A DNA stretch of 64,000 nucleotides. Source: Cardinalis cardinalis (lineage: Eukaryota; Chordata; Aves; Passeriformes; Cardinalidae). Below the pieces are notes generated by a model that was given only the letters and a program-made list of their open reading frames with translations, had not been told where the DNA came from and did not search any database. Positions 35,091 through 49,741 of the stretch are shown one piece after another. A program made the translations under genes and the position numbers. The DNA is taken from NCBI GenBank assembly GCA_014549065.1, contig JACDOX010000031.1, positions 6,970,635 to 7,034,634 of the forward strand. The letters run 5' to 3'. The first letter of the stretch is position 1. The number at the start of each line of letters is the position of its first letter.

Positions 35091-38000
35091 GGACAAAACA
35101 CTAAATACCATTATGAACAAATTAATCATTTTTTNCTTTCAAAGTCTTTCTGATCCCTAGGAACAAAAGCAAGGACATTTATAACTAGTTTCTTACACTT
35201 TTTCCACAAGCAATATCTGACTAGTAGTACATAAGGGAGAATTTAATAAGAGAAGATAGCGGATAAAGTACTCCTCTGATATTGAAATTATGGTATTAAA
35301 ATGACAACAGCAACACTAAACAGATTTAGGTTTTAATTTTTTAAAAAAGGAAATTATGTTTCTATGATTTTTTTTTTAATTTTCAAATAATCCTCCTCTT
35401 AATAGGAAAGTGTTCCTTGGATATTTGTTGAAAGAGCACTACTTTTTACAAGGCCAGTAATCACTAAAGCTACACTTTAGCATCTCCACTTTTTATTGGC
35501 CTTACCAAGATGATGTAGACCAAGTAATCAATCAGAAGTAAATTTGCAAAAATATATGAATATGCTCTAGCTCCATCTAGCTTTACTTTCAGGATAACTC
35601 ATATCAGAAAAAAAAAGCTCTTCTTTGGCAATAGAATAGGAGTTGTTTTGTCTGAACTGATCATAGAACACTTTCAGAAGTAAATCTTGGAGTGACAATG
35701 AATCTTGAGAAGGAAGGTGCCACTTTCCTTTGGTCCCATGAAAGTTTGGGTCAGGATCTCTAAACTGTTTACCGGTAGAAGACAAAAATGCAAAATCTAC
35801 TTTCTTTTGTATCTAATTTTATTATTATTTCTTATAGAATTGTTCTATTTTCCATTTCTTAAAAGCATTCNCGTAGTGATGCAAAGACTTTAGAGCTATT
35901 GTGCTGAAACTGAGACATATGTAACTAAAAGTTTTTTTCATTCTTTGTTGTATTGTATAGTCNTGAGAACAAAAGCCTTTATCTTAACTTCTGGGGTCAA
36001 TAGATTCAATGGGGCTTGTCATATAGGAGCATGCTACAGTTATCAACANTATGTGTTTTATAAAGGAAAAATATTATGGTAGCCCTAAAGGACCAAAAAG
36101 CATAAGAAAACAATACAACCAAGAACACACGTGTTTAAACCTTGCCACAGTCCTCACTGTCCCAAGTAACCCAGCCTGCTCTTGTAAAATGGAGCACCTC
36201 CTTGTCATTCTGTTGCTACAAATGAGGTTGGGACGGCATTCGACAATTGCGCCATTAAAGAGAAATAGTGATCTTGTTAGACAAAAGTCTTTTAATATCA
36301 GACTATCGTCTATATTCCTTTTCAATTTCTTAGTTATTTAGGAGTAACATATTATTTTAACTTCACAAACCACAGTTTGTCAAAAATCTTTTANGAGAAT
36401 TTACAGACTTCTGTGGAAAACTTTGATTCATGTAGTGAAAATTCTTCCACATAAATGTTTGTGTTTTCTGGATTAGTCACCCTTAGCACTGTTCACAGTA
36501 ATGTGTTTCCCAGAAATAAATTTTGATGTATTATTTCCATAGGAAATAANGAATCATAGGGAAAGGCAAATATTCTTTTGTCTACTGTTCTGCTTGATGA
36601 AATAGCTTCTTCAGAGTCTTTGGTTACAAAGATCCAAGTCACCAAAGACAGCCTTCTTATTCATGATTTTTCCTTTTTCATTATGTTTGGAGATTCTGAA
36701 TTGTCATTTTCTTTTGNTTGAATTTAATTGTACATAGTGGAAGGCTAAAAGTGACATTAGTAGAATTCAAAATATTTTGAAGTGTGCTAAAAAGGTAATG
36801 CTTGGCAAGGTGTTTTTCTTATTTTTCAGAATGCTTTGAAAATGAAACAAAACCCACTGAAAATAGAATAAAGCTATTTGTGGAATCCTTTGGCTAATTT
36901 NTTAGTGAGAGTAGTGAACATGTTAATTGTGTTTGCAATTGCATTTTGGGAAACCTTAAAGCCCTTAACTTTTTCATGGAAATATGTAGCATTAACTTGG
37001 AGATGTTGTCATTCTTCTGGAATTTCAAATAAAATAAAAGTCAGATATACAAAAAAAATATATCCCACAGGGCTAAGTTAGAAATATTTTTTTCAGTCTC
37101 TCTGAGACTGAGATGCTTCTATATTTACCTCAGTTTTAATTACCGTATCTTTTTGTTGCATATNTGCAAAGCCTTACACAAGGAAGGNCTTGTAAAATCA
37201 TGGCTCAGGCCTGCTAATTCAGCTAAGCAGAAAAAGACTATGGGAAAGTGACTGAGTTGAATGAGAGGTCGAAAAACAAGTTATATAACCATCACATGTT
37301 CACGTAGTGAACCATTTTCTTTCTCTACATTTGTATTCCAAATAAGAACCTCACTATGACCTAGCATAAAGGGGTAGATTTGCAACTACTTTTTTTCCTC
37401 CTTACTGATGACTTTTAATTTTTTTTAATTGATCTATGTCTTTATAATTATGCCTATACAATTACTTCTTTCATATAAGTGGATTACTGCACTTCTCTTT
37501 CCAGAACACCAGCTGTGCTTCACCAGTAGTTATTGTTGTAAGTCCAGAGCAGAACAACTCAAAAACCATTCCACTGACAAAACTGTGCTGTGCTGAAGCA
37601 GTAGGCCACCATCTGCATTTCTCTCCTGAACTCATTTTTAAATAATGTATCGTATAACTGAACAATTCTCCCCTGTACTTGGGGAGCTTATTCTCTTTTC
37701 CTTCATCATTTCCAAACAGCTCATTTTTTTCCCTTGCTATTATCTCCAGAAGACTTCAAATTCTACAGAGCTGCAGGTGACTTTTAACAGAAGTGAGGAA
37801 TAGATACAATGGATAATTTAAAGCAAGATAGACCTCAGCAGAAAGAAAAAGTTTCCTGCAGAGTGAATGTATCCAAATTCTAATTATGTTTTCTCTATTG
37901 GAGTTACTGCCCTGCTCTGTTTTGAAAGACATAGTTATTCTTCTCTACTTAATTTAATTTATCATTTTTGAACTCACTGCCGGATTTCCAGATCACCAAA

Positions 38001-41000
38001 ATTATAATTTTAACATCTGCACATCTGCTGTTTTCTTCCTTTATATCACTGCAGAGAGGGTTTGTTTTTTTTTTTACCTAGTACAACTCTTTGTTTTTTC
38101 ACTGCCTCTAACAGCTTTGTAAGCAGCTTCACACCACTATGTTTCACATTTACATTTGGTGCCAAGTCCCTTTCTACTGATTATCTCAGCTGGAATGCCA
38201 GAGAGCCAGGGAGGAGGGGAAGGGTTTAGCAGTTATGTCCTGCAAACGAAATCATCTGTTATTCAAAAGCAGTATGTGGTGTTCAGTCCTCAGAACTGCA
38301 NAGAGAACTGTGCTTTTTCTTCTGCCCTCTGACCTTGAAAATACCAAAGGAAATGAATAGCAGAAAAGCTGATATATATGAAAGACTACCATTCGGGTGG
38401 AGAGATTAAATGTAACTATGATTTGAAGATGGGGTTTATTTTTGGATCTAGGTTTTTTATTGTAAAATATAAACTCTCTTCAACCAGTCATGGTCCTTGA
38501 GTTGGGTCAAATCTGAAAATTANGAGAAAAAAATACTAATATTTCACAAAATGTCATGAAAAATATTTATATGGTAGATTTTTGCCATTATCAACTTTTA
38601 TCTAATACAAAATATCATTCTCTAAAAGGAGACCATATAGAAATCCTTAAAGGTAATATAAACAGAGGGACTAAGAAAGGATTTATTTTTTTCATTATTT
38701 ATCAGTTGTAGCTAGAGACCAGCTCTTCTTTAGTCATGCTAAATAGGTTTCCAAACAAGGACAGCTTAACCTCCAGTATTGGTATGGAGGTGGAAGATAA
38801 ATACAGCAGGAACATACAGTAAATACACCAGGAATGCATTAAATGCTCCAGAAAACAGGCCTGATACAATTTTGACAATAAGGGGCATGATGGCAGCCTT
38901 GTTCTCTTTCATGAGACAGAGTAATCCCTACATATTTTATCTAGAAAGGTCATAGATACCATTACCAGTCTGCCCACTCTCTTCTAGATATTCTAGATAC
39001 GTTATAGGAAGCTATGAAACAAACAAGAANTTGAGGTGCTAATGTCATTTTATTATAGTCACAATTGACATGGAACAGGTTTTAGAGGTACCACTTCGGT
39101 CAGGGTCCATTGTGAAATCATCTCCAAGACAGGAAACTTAAAATAATGAATTAAGATCTTCATTGTTGTTAAAGATTAAAACAGTGCACTGTATTTTGGG
39201 GGGAAAAAATGGGCCAGAAACCCTTCTCCCATGCAAGTCCAGACTGGTGGATTTGTTGCAGTGCAGTAATTCTTCTCCGACGATACTGTTAAGTTTCTGC
39301 ATGAGAAAGGGGAAGAAGATGATTTAGGAAGACAGTGGGGAATAATGTGTGTCTGGGTCATAATGTGCATAAATCATGGCTAGAGAAGAACCTAAGCTAT
39401 GGGATTCAGAAGCTGTTTCTGGATTTTGGTATTTATCAACATATTTAGGAAGGTTTAAATGCTAAATTCAGAAGTGCCTGGCTAAAAAAAATAAGCGTAG
39501 TAGAAAAGCTGTGATAACATTGTGAGGAACATTGATGCTTTAGAGAAGATGTATGGTTGAAATGAATATGCACTTAAATATTTAAAGATTTAAATGCAGG
39601 GTAGCCACATCGGATAAAGAAACGTTTCACCGGGTCCTCTGTGGATTTGTGCATGCGTCCCCATTTAGATATTGAACTGCATGTTTTACATGAAGCTAAC
39701 ATAACTACAGAAAAGTGTGGGTAATCAACCAGCTATGCAGATATGCAAAGGCACCAAAGCATCAGCCATAAATGGTTTTCTGTNTCATTAACTTTCTGTG
39801 TACTTTCTTGGGGTAAAAAAAATCCACACTGCTCAAATTAATTGCAGTTAGAGGGATGTTTTTTCCTCAGTAATATGTGAAGCTAGTACCTTCAAGTGGA
39901 TGGAGGTATTTTAATTTCAGAGAGAAATTAATTTCCCTACTCATAGATGTCTAGTTCAATTTGTTATGTCTTAGGAGTCTNAGTCATTTACCTTGTACAG
40001 AAACAGTAAGGGATTCCTATCTAGGTAATGTGGCAGATAGAGAGCAACAAGGATACTCGTGGGTGTCTAAAATGTCTCTATATCAATGTTCAGGCACCTG
40101 CATCCCACTCAGGTTCAGAGAGTGACAAAGAACTGTTGGATGAAACACCAAAGACTCAAATTTACTAGGGAAGTCTATGGCAAGCAATAAATTGTCTCTG
40201 TAGTAGTGTTCAAAATNATGTGAANTACACAACAGCAAGTAAAAAGGCTGTGACTTTTTTGCCTCTTCATGGCTATGAACACTGCAAAAATATATATTTT
40301 TAGGACACACAATAACACACATCCTCCAACAATAAGAAACAACAATGATGTCACAGACATGGAAAGAAATCAACTCCTTATCTTCATCTATATCTGACAA
40401 ATTCAGCATCAATGGGTTATACAGGAATGTTGTTTTTTAGAGCAATTACATCTGATTATTCTGGTGATTAGCTACACACATTTTCCCGTGTCTTCCACGG
40501 GACTTGTCCACTTAATGGGATTAGCTTGCCCATTTAATTCATCATTATAATTTTTCATGGAATAGCTTTCTCAGGTATAGGACTTACCATTTTTTTTAAA
40601 AAAAGCAAGAGGATCAAGGCTGTGAAAAGTCCAGTTAAATTTCTTGAAAGTAAATATTTTCTTCAACAATATAAGGAAAACAATATTTGGGAGAGAGTCT
40701 AAGGTATAAAATATATTACATGTATGACTTTAAAGTGCCAATAAATGGCATCTAAATGCTAATTANAATTCTGTGACTATCAGGTCAAGGCATTGATGTC
40801 CCCATCCTTTTTTAATCTTGTGAACCATCATTCTTATTAAGANCCATTCTGTCCTTATTTTATTTATTTTTAAAGAGCTCCAAAAATCTTCTCAAATATT
40901 TAAAGTAGTGTTGTNTTTGCATGACTGGACAAGTTGGACGATCCAAGCTATGTCACAAACTGTAAATAAAAGAAAGTTTTGATCTTATCAGGAAGCTGTA

Positions 41001-44000
41001 CTGTTCTCCCTTAGTGCTCCAGACTGTAGTTGATGAAAAAAAATTAACATGAGACATAGTATTCAACATTACAAAAAATATTTAACTTATTCAAATGATC
41101 AAATCTGGGATCAATTAAAAATAAAAGGTATAACCTTTGAAGAAAAGGATGAAAATTCAGAAAAGCTTCACAGATCATGGAAAAAATGTAGCTGAAAATG
41201 ACACAGGAAATTCTTTGAATTCTATTTACTCTGTCACCATTTTTAAGCATAACTTATTGTTTCTTCATTCTGACAATGTTTGAGAATCTACTTATGAGAA
41301 CATTATTACTGAAATTAAAATGATAAGCATGACATGTCAGAATGCAATGTTTAAAATGAGAAAATACTATTAAAAATATTTACCTAAATTACTTTGAGAG
41401 CAAAGTAAATCCTATGTAAAGGTTTATTCTTACTATAAGTTTCCAAGGACATTTTAATTAACTAATCTGTAACGACAATATACACTACAAATGGAAATTG
41501 AGCCATGGTTGTCTGTGCAAATGTGTTCTCTCATAGGTATTCATAATGAGAAAGCACATCAGCAATTCTGAAGCAGGTCTATGATTCAGCAGTCAATAAA
41601 TACAATACTACCTGACAACACTGAGCATTTGAGCATTACATTGAAAAATAAAATTCAGTTAATAATTACTGCAACTGATAATTATTAAACTTAACTTAGA
41701 TATGATAAGGAACATAAAAATACAAGGTTCAAGTGTATCAAAATGTTCTGAGGTTTTAATTTCCTTTAGTTTGATGAATCATCATTCCANTGAGACAATG
41801 AAAAAACATATAATTAACAAAAAATAGCTAGGTTTTCACTCAAAATGAACATATTTTATCCAACCTCCAGGAGAAAAGTGGACATCATGTCATACTTCTA
41901 ACTTTTCTGTTTATACGTATTCTCATTTAACTGTTTTTCTATCTTGTTGAACCCACATCTCTTGTGCTTTTAAACTGTCTGTAAGCATATATCTTCATTT
42001 TATACTTCCCACAAAGACTAATGGGAAGAGTTTTTGTTAAAAAAGAATTTTAAAAAGTTTGGCACACCTTACATAGTGTAATACTCCCACTGGGAGTCAA
42101 ACACCTTGAATATGACAGCCAGAAGCTGGCTGGATGGTTACCAGAGTCTCTGTTGCATGGTTCAGGTGACAGACCTCAATCATTTGCCAAATCCTTATAA
42201 TCCAGCTGGNCCATGATCCTGCATGGCCACTTCAGGGTATGCATGATCAATTTCTATCATCTCACACTGTGTACAAAATACCTGTGAACTTATCTACACT
42301 TAAAAAAACACTACATGACCACTCTTACATCTGAAGAACCATTTTTACAGGCTCTTAAAAACTATGTGCATATAGTTTAGTAAATTTTACATCAGGAATT
42401 GATGTGTGAAGTTCTCAGGGTGACCAGATTCTCCATCCAGCATGTTAGTTAACATTTCTATAATATATAAGGACAGAAATTTTGTCTCCATTTGGACTAA
42501 GAACAGCAGGAACTACCTAGCGGCATCTCCAGACTGTCTGAAATATTCACCTGGACAAGTGCTTAATTGTAAAGGTGGCAGATACAGTGGTAAGAATCAA
42601 TCCTCTTGTTTGAAGTTGTTGCATCATTTCAAATTTATCCCTTGTCTCACCTATGCAGAGAGTACCTGTAAAGCTGTTTAGGAATACCTGAGGAATTTCC
42701 TTAAATGCATCTTGGTTGCACACAGACACACAGGTACACAGTTATAATGCTATGAAAAGCATCAGTTTTATCTTTATAACATAATTATAACCTAATTGCA
42801 TAGACTGTTTTAATTGCATAATGTTTTCCATGTAATTTGAGAAGTATGAAGAAACTTGCTAAGGAGAACTGTTAGAATGAACAGAAATCTTACACTGGTA
42901 TCAATAACAAACCAGAAGCCAGCTTTTAATAAAACTAAAACTAAAAAAAAAAAGTGAAGTGAATTAAAAAGATACTACTGTCACTGAATACCTGTCATTC
43001 CTACATTCTTAGTTATTATTCTGACAGAATTTAAGAAATGTGTCTTACCTCTTGACTTCTCTAAATCTAGTATACTTTGAAGCTCTCTGGAAAAGAGTCA
43101 TTCATTATTTAGGATAGATGAATATCTTAAATATTATTTAAACCAGATTCATACTGTGGTGATAGCACACAAATGCTATTATTCTTCTAGAGTTAGGAGG
43201 AAAAAGTTATGCATGATTGTAGAAGCATTACAAATTTAAACTTTTTGAAAGATCTTTATTTTTTTATTGAGTATCTCTTCTGTAGGCTTAATAGAGATTT
43301 GAACATAGGTTTAATTGAGATGTCAGAATATCCCTTGCACACCAGTAAAATGCAAACTATATGGACTGCTTTGCAGTAAATATTTTAAGATTCTGTGAAA
43401 ACCAAGTCAATTCTACTATCATGTTAGTAGGTAAGTGATTAGGTGGGAAATAGAGATTTCTTTCAGCTTTCTGTTAGTTTTATAGGAAACAAATTCTCAA
43501 ATCACATAGAAATATAGTGTTGCTTTTAATATTAGTATGAAATATTTTGAATGTTGCCAACTTTGTATAATACAAATCTGCAAGTTTCTATTGCATCTAC
43601 CATTTTCATTGCTCTTGAAATATTTACAAAAAATTATCAAATATATTTGTAGGACAAAATGCAACTGATTTTGGGATTAAAAAAAACAGAGTTGAGAAGT
43701 GAATTTTTGGTCATTAAGTCACTTTCCTGCAACAGCAACCATTCCTTGGCATACTTCATACTTGTCAAAAATTGTTTGTTGTTTTTTTCTTTCTTGCCTT
43801 TAGTGTAAGATTTCCCCAAAACTTTACATTTGTAAAGGTTCTGATTTCAAATGTGAACTTAGAGATTTTATATCAGTTTCTCCTTTGGCCACCACTGTTT
43901 TGATAGAAAAAAATAGCTTTTCCCCCAGTGTATTTCACAACATGAATGTTTATTAAGGACAATTATCTCAGTCTTTGTTCTTTTCAAAAGGCTTACTATC

Positions 44001-45253
44001 TTCTCTCATAAAATAGACTCACTTATTAGTCTTCTTCAAGTTTCAGTTTATTTTTATTTTAAACAGATNACCAGTCATTGTAACTCATTCTGACTTAGTC
44101 TCAGTACTAAATTGTGAAATTACTTGAGTGTTCTCTGGTGTTACTGGAAGTATCTCTGTACTTTTTTTTTTTTTTAATAGTTACATCATGTAAAGGGTGG
44201 GTCATGATACAATGATCCCTTAATGTGATTGCTATTGTTTACTTTCCAGGTGTCTCCAGATGAGGTTTTTCTACTTAACAACAGAGGTTCCTGGGACCTT
44301 GAATTTTGTACTGCTTTCATGTAATTTCTATTATCCAACTGTTTAGTATTATAAAGTTCTTTCCGTATGAAATCCTAGATGTTGCCTTACAAATTTTAAA
44401 AGCAAATATATTAATGCTAACAACCTGATCACATCAAATTTTGGTTAGAACAAAGAATACAATTTAGATTAAAATCCAAGGGTTTAGCATTAGTCTAACT
44501 TAAACCTTAATAGTCTAATCAAGGAATTATTAACCTATTTAGAAGGATGATAATGCTTCTACTTCAAGGTATCCAATAAGATGTAACTTATTTAGTTATA
44601 TCTAATTTTCAGAAAGGCCAAGAGACTTTCTAGAATTTACACCAGTCTTCATTGTTATTCTGACCTTTACACTGCCCTTATGTGTTTCAATTCTTTAGAG
44701 AGAAAACAGGGGAGGTTACAGTGCCTTGTANCCCACGTTCCTTTCTGAGAGTAGTGTTTTGTTAACCTTAATGGCTTCTCTCTCCTCATACAAGGTCTGC
44801 CTGAGTTTTTTTCTGCTTATTAACATTGACTCTTACGTGCTCTTTTTACATGGTTTTAAGCTTTCCTGTTATGTCCAAACTTACTGTATTTTATATATGT
44901 TGAAGACGTGTCCTGTGCTTTGCTATTAGTTAAATTCGTTTTAACCAGATCCAAGGGCTCTGTTCCTTAATTGTCCAGTAATTGCCCAACCATCTGCACA
45001 CTTGCTGCCTTTGCCCTTTTCTCACATTCATAGTTTTGGGGGACCAGTGTCTTTCACAGACTTCCTTTGCATTGGACCATCATTTACAATCTTAGTCTTA
45101 GAAGGCATTAAATATATTTGGTTAAACAGAATGTGGGGATTTCTGTTTTTTCTGTTTGGGTGGTTTTGTTTGTTTCTTTGTTTCTGTTTCTGTTTTATCA
45201 TGAAGCAAGTTGCCTTCTGGAAACAGTGTTTAAGAGTGAGGCAACATCTCAGG

Positions 45254-45281
45254 AAAAAAAAAAAAAAAAAAAAACAAAAAA
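45254..45281. repeat. Poly-A tract
   Basis: About 21 As, one C and six more As. No recognisable processed gene copy precedes it on the plus strand, so I treat it as a simple repeat and not as the tail of a retrocopy. Confidence 0.85.
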
Positions 45282-46352
45282 CCCAGCCAACTGTTTGGGA
45301 AAAATCATTGCGTCATTCACAAAGATTGGCCTTCTTAGTTAAGAAGGGATAAAAAAGGAAACAAGATTGCTGGTCTAATCTCAGATGATTGATTTTTAAA
45401 CTTCTTTTTTTTTTTTCATTTGCATCCCTTTTGACTAAAAGTGTGTGACATCACTGAATGTTGACTCTTTTTTTTCCACTATCTGACTCTCATACATGGT
45501 CACAGAAAAATCCATGGAAATTAATGTTGCATGGAAGAAAAGATCCTCCCTGCATATTCTATTTCGGGTCTTGGGGATTAAAAAAGTATACCTTATTGTA
45601 TGATAAATGTGATATGTTTTATTCCTACTTTTATTTTTTGGTTCCTCTCTATCACTTGAATCATGAGTTTTCACGGTCTTTGAATCCTTTGAACTATCTA
45701 TTCTACATCTTGATTTTATTGCTTGCTCACCACTATTCTGGATTCATACATAGGAAATGAAGCCAGCAAANGGCCATAAAGCAATCTTTCTCAGAAGTAC
45801 TGGATTACATTAAAGCAGATTAGATTAAAATAGACATTTCACACATTTCTTGTCACTAAAATTCTTTATTAGAATTAGATGAGTCTGCTGATTACATGGA
45901 ATACTTTTATAGCAATCTTTAAAAATATATTGCAGATTCATTACTCAATAATTTCCAAAAATTACCTGATTGATTATAAGAGTGACAAAATTTATTGACA
46001 TGACTGGACAGCAGGATAGGGTAAAAAGGAAACCACTGCTTGCAAATTTTATAAGACAGAAAGAGCAGCCAGGTGCCCAATTCCTATTGAAAGTAAATGG
46101 NAATTGTAAGCATAAAATTGTTTATACCTCTAAAAATCTCTTTCATAAAGAAGTTTGCCTCCAGTGATAAATCTTCACAAATGTTTAGTGTAAAGGAACT
46201 ATTTTTATCTTAATGAAATATGGATATAATACCGTGCCTCGGTGATTCCTTGCATGTTGACAATATTGAGTAATGACGCTCAAGCCCTCTCATCCATTAT
46301 TACAAGATCTAATACAAATTCTTGGGAGATACTACAAAACTAGATTGAGGGA

Positions 46353-46386
46353 ATTGATAATCTCTTTGGATTGATAATCTCTTTGT
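46353..46386. repeat. 17-bp perfect tandem duplication
   Basis: ATTGATAATCTCTTTG is present twice in tandem (units of 17 bases that differ only in the last base). Confidence 0.9.
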
Positions 46387-47699
46387 CTCCTGTAGCTTTT
46401 CATTCCGAAATAAAGTAAGAGTAGACACTAGCAGATGAAGATAATAGAATGCTTCTTCCATTGCACACTAATTTTCCACAGATGCAAATAATCACAGTAT
46501 TTTAGACACTGAGGAATTATGAACATTAAGTAACAAAATTATATTTAATGTATGAAAAAGGATTTTAAAGGTTTGATGTGTTGTTTCACAAACCCGTTTA
46601 TATTTTGCCAGTGTCTTCAAAGCAATATGTTGAATACATTTCTCATAATAAGTCTGGACACTCACTAAGGAAATTTCACATGAAAGGTCTTTCCCCCCTT
46701 ATATTGCATACAATAAAAATATGGTAGTAGAAAAAAAGGCGTCTGACAGAAATGTCATTCATTANTGGTACAACTTGCTGGTTCCTAACACACAACGTAA
46801 GTTGCTCAAGAATAGTCTATCCCTTCAAATGTCATTATTTTCTATGTATTGTATTATTGTAGCAAAGTCAATGCAGAGAGGGAAACACACTTGTGCAAGC
46901 TAGTAATGCTAGGACCACCTAGTATGGGTCAAATATTGAGCCTATTCCTTGTTTCTCTTTAAAAAGCATAGTAGTAGTCGTATCACCGTTCCATTCATCA
47001 GCTTCATGATGATAGCGATCATGAAGGACATGAAAGTCACAGGCTTACTTTATTCTTTAATTCAAGGACCTGAGATTCCATTTCCATTGAGATTAACTAA
47101 TTATTAGTCTGAAGATTATCCAGGAGAGAAATATCCTCTCAATTCCTTCTGTCAAAGATGCTTCACTATGCATAAGATGATTAAATATTAACTAGGCATA
47201 TGTAAGCCTGATTTTATGACTTGGTGGCTAGAGTACTCTTCCAAAATGGAAGAGAAGTATAACCTCTTGGAATTCTAATCAGCTTAGTGTTGTAATTAAG
47301 TATTGGGGAAGGGGGGNATGGAGAAGAAAATAAAAACAAAAATAGAAACAAAACCAGAGGAGAATATATCTCTTCTAATTTCAAGGCACATGCAGTATTC
47401 ATATCTTCCAGGATTAGCCCCCACTACTGGCTATCAAATACATTGGTTCTCTGCATCCTGTATGGTATCTGGCAACTATCTTGTAGCATCTTGGGTTTCC
47501 CCAGAGTATGTAAAACTACACTAGTCTCCAAAGTTAAGGCAAGTGAACAAAGCTTCTAAGCAANAACTGAGCCAACTGAGCTTTCTGAGTTACTTGTCTC
47601 AACATAAAATATGCTTGGCCAGCTGAAGAGTTTTTATATTTCCTAAAGGCTTTGTATGATTGCCCTACTGTAAGTGTCAAGAACTAATTAAAATGACCT

Positions 47700-48675
47700 G
47701 GAGTATCTGAGACATCTTGGCACTGGCAGATATGGTGCAGACTGCATGGAAACCTTTGGTCCTTATGTCTAGCTTACATGGCAAGGCATTGGTAGTGAGA
47801 GGGTTGCAAAAGCAACAATTGTGAGAGGTTTGCACTGCTGTGTTTGACAGAGACAGTTCCAGCTAGCTCCAAGAGGGATCCAGAGCTGAGATTATCAGTG
47901 ACATTGATATTGGCTCCATGATAACATAAATAGGAAGGGATTTAAAACACTGCACAACAGCAAACTGTGAGAAAGGAGTGAGTAAATATGAGAGAAACAG
48001 CTCTTCAGACACCAAGGTCAGTTAAGAAGAGGNAGGGAAGAGTAGAGCTCCCCCTGCAGCAGCCCCTGGCAAAGCTCACGACTATGCAAGGTTTTTTCCC
48101 TGCAGCCCATCGTGGTCCATGGTGGAGCAGATCTCCATCTGCAAACCAAGGAGGGCTCTATGATGGAACAGGTGGAAGCACCCTGAAGGAAGCTGCAGCC
48201 TGTGGAGAGGAGCACATGTAGGAGAATTTTTTCTGGCATGACTTGTGAGCTCCTGGCGCTTGCACTGGTTCAGGACTCAATTCTGGAGCAGGGACCCCAT
48301 GCTGAAGCAGGAGAAGGATGTGAGGAGTAAGGAACAAAATTGACAATCTGTGATGAACTGAGGAAGTCTGTAACTCCCATTCCTCATCTCCCTGAACAGT
48401 TCAAAGGGGAAGAGGCAGAAAAATCCAGACTGAAGTTGAGACTAAAAAACTGTGAGGGGTTGGGAGAATCTGTGTTTTTAGATTTGTTCTTACTTTCCTA
48501 TTATTCTACTCTGTTCTTAATTGGCAGTAAAATAATTTTCCCCTAGTTCTATCTGTTTTGCCTGTGACAATAACTGCAGATCTCACTGTCCTTATCTATC
48601 CCATGAGCTTTTTGCTGTATTTTCTCTACTGTCCAGTTGAGGAGGGGGAGAATTGGTGGCTAGTCAAGGCACCAT
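47700..48675 (+). mobile_element. ERVL-like LTR, plus strand, diverged
   Basis: I recognise this avian LTR family from a chain of landmarks: GTGAGAGGTTTGCACTGCTG and CAGTTCCAGCTAGCTCCAAG (upstream half), GAGAGAAACAGCTCTTCAGA with CACCAAGGTCAG, repeated CTGCAGCCC / GTGGTCCATGGTGGAGCAGA-type units (48100-48330), CTTAATTGGCAGTAAAAT (decayed poly(A) region), TGTCCTTATCTATCCCATGA, and GTCCAGTTGAGGAGGGGGAG close to the 3' end. The 5' boundary is uncertain and no clean target-site duplication was identified. Short open frames within it come from the GC-rich unit repeats. The segment after it shows no recognised retroviral gene. Confidence 0.8.
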
Positions 48676-49680
48676 ACTACTCTACGCTAACAGGTACATA
48701 ACAAGATTCATATCCCAGGATATCTCAAATTATACTAAATTGCTGTTTAAGACAGCAATTACTAAGGCTAAGCACTTGACAGCTACCACAGAACATATCA
48801 AAAACTGCTCAGTTCCTGAAGTAATGAGGAGATAGTCAACTAGCTGGAACCAGGTATTCCCCTGTGCATGGACATGTTAGACATGGCGGGACCCTGAGAA
48901 GACCATTGATCCCCCCAGCAACCCCTAAATGGAGGTGGCTTTATTTCAGGCTGTGGAGTGATGCAGATAAGTAATAAAATACTGACACTGAGTAACAGGC
49001 TACAGTCTTTGTACGGCTTCTGGAAGGCCTGAGGAATGAGACTTGTCAGACTATTTTGCCTCAANTTTTTTTCAAACCCAAGAGCTTCATTTTTATGCAG
49101 CTCATTTTTAACTTTTTAGCTATGATTAATCTGCTTGGGGTTTTCTGTTTGTTTGGNCAGTTTTTGATTTTTTTATTTTTTGTTTTGCATATGTTTTTAT
49201 GACAGAACCATAGTTTTACATCCACGGAGTAGTGTAGTAGAGAGAAACACAGGTCTATTAGGACAGCAGAAGCCTTGAAAAACAGGAACAGAGAACNTTT
49301 TAAAGGAGGAGTAGATGCAAGCCATGACAATGCACGAAGCAAAGACTATGAGTGGAGATATTATGTCTTTAAACAGCTCACAAAGATAAAATAAAATAAA
49401 TATTTTTATTTAGTCAGTAAAATAATCTCATTTCTAGAGTTGGATGAAACACATTTCAGAGATAATCAAGAGAACAAAGAACTGCTTCCTACTATAAAAC
49501 TTTTTTCCCCCTAAAACAGTACTAGTTTTATCTTTCCTGTTTGTTTTGTTGTTGTTGTTGTTCTGNAACAATTGAATCTGAAGTAATAATTTCTGTTTGG
49601 ATGAACTATAAGGATTTCAATCACACAAAAAAATGTTCTTGGGTTTTTTTCCTGCTTGCCCACANGATTTTCAGTGTAAG

Positions 49681-49741
49681 CAGCTGATAGGTTGAACAAA
49701 ACCAGTGGCGACTCTGGTTTTGTTCAGTGGGCTGTCAACTG
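49681..49741. repeat. Imperfect 61-base hairpin with a perfect 13-bp inner stem
   Basis: TGAACAAAACCAG (49693-49705) is the exact reverse complement of CTGGTTTTGTTCA (49714-49726), with an 8-base loop TGGCGACT. Beyond a small asymmetric internal loop, CAGCTGATAG (49681-49690) pairs with CTGTCAACTG (49732-49741) at 8 of 10 positions, and the other two can be G-U. This resembles a small-RNA precursor or a miniature inverted-repeat element. No family is recognised. Confidence 0.6.

Larger units (their letters stand above)
35091..47699. other. 12.6-kb interval without recognised transposable element or gene
   Basis: This is the longest repeat-poor stretch in the window. I see only homopolymers (for example the A-tract at 45254-45281 and poly-T near 44161), one 17-bp tandem duplication and short open frames. 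The longer of these frames (36051-36341 and 36074-36325 on opposite strands, 40083-40412 minus, 45002-45352 plus) have no recognisable domain, and the last runs into the A-tract as poly-Lys. No tRNA or snRNA was recognised. Confidence 0.45.

Noticed and set aside
45002..45352. 116-codon frame ending in poly-Lys, and possible retrocopy tail
   Set aside because: The Lys run is the A-tract. The upstream part matches no gene I know and has no target-site duplication.
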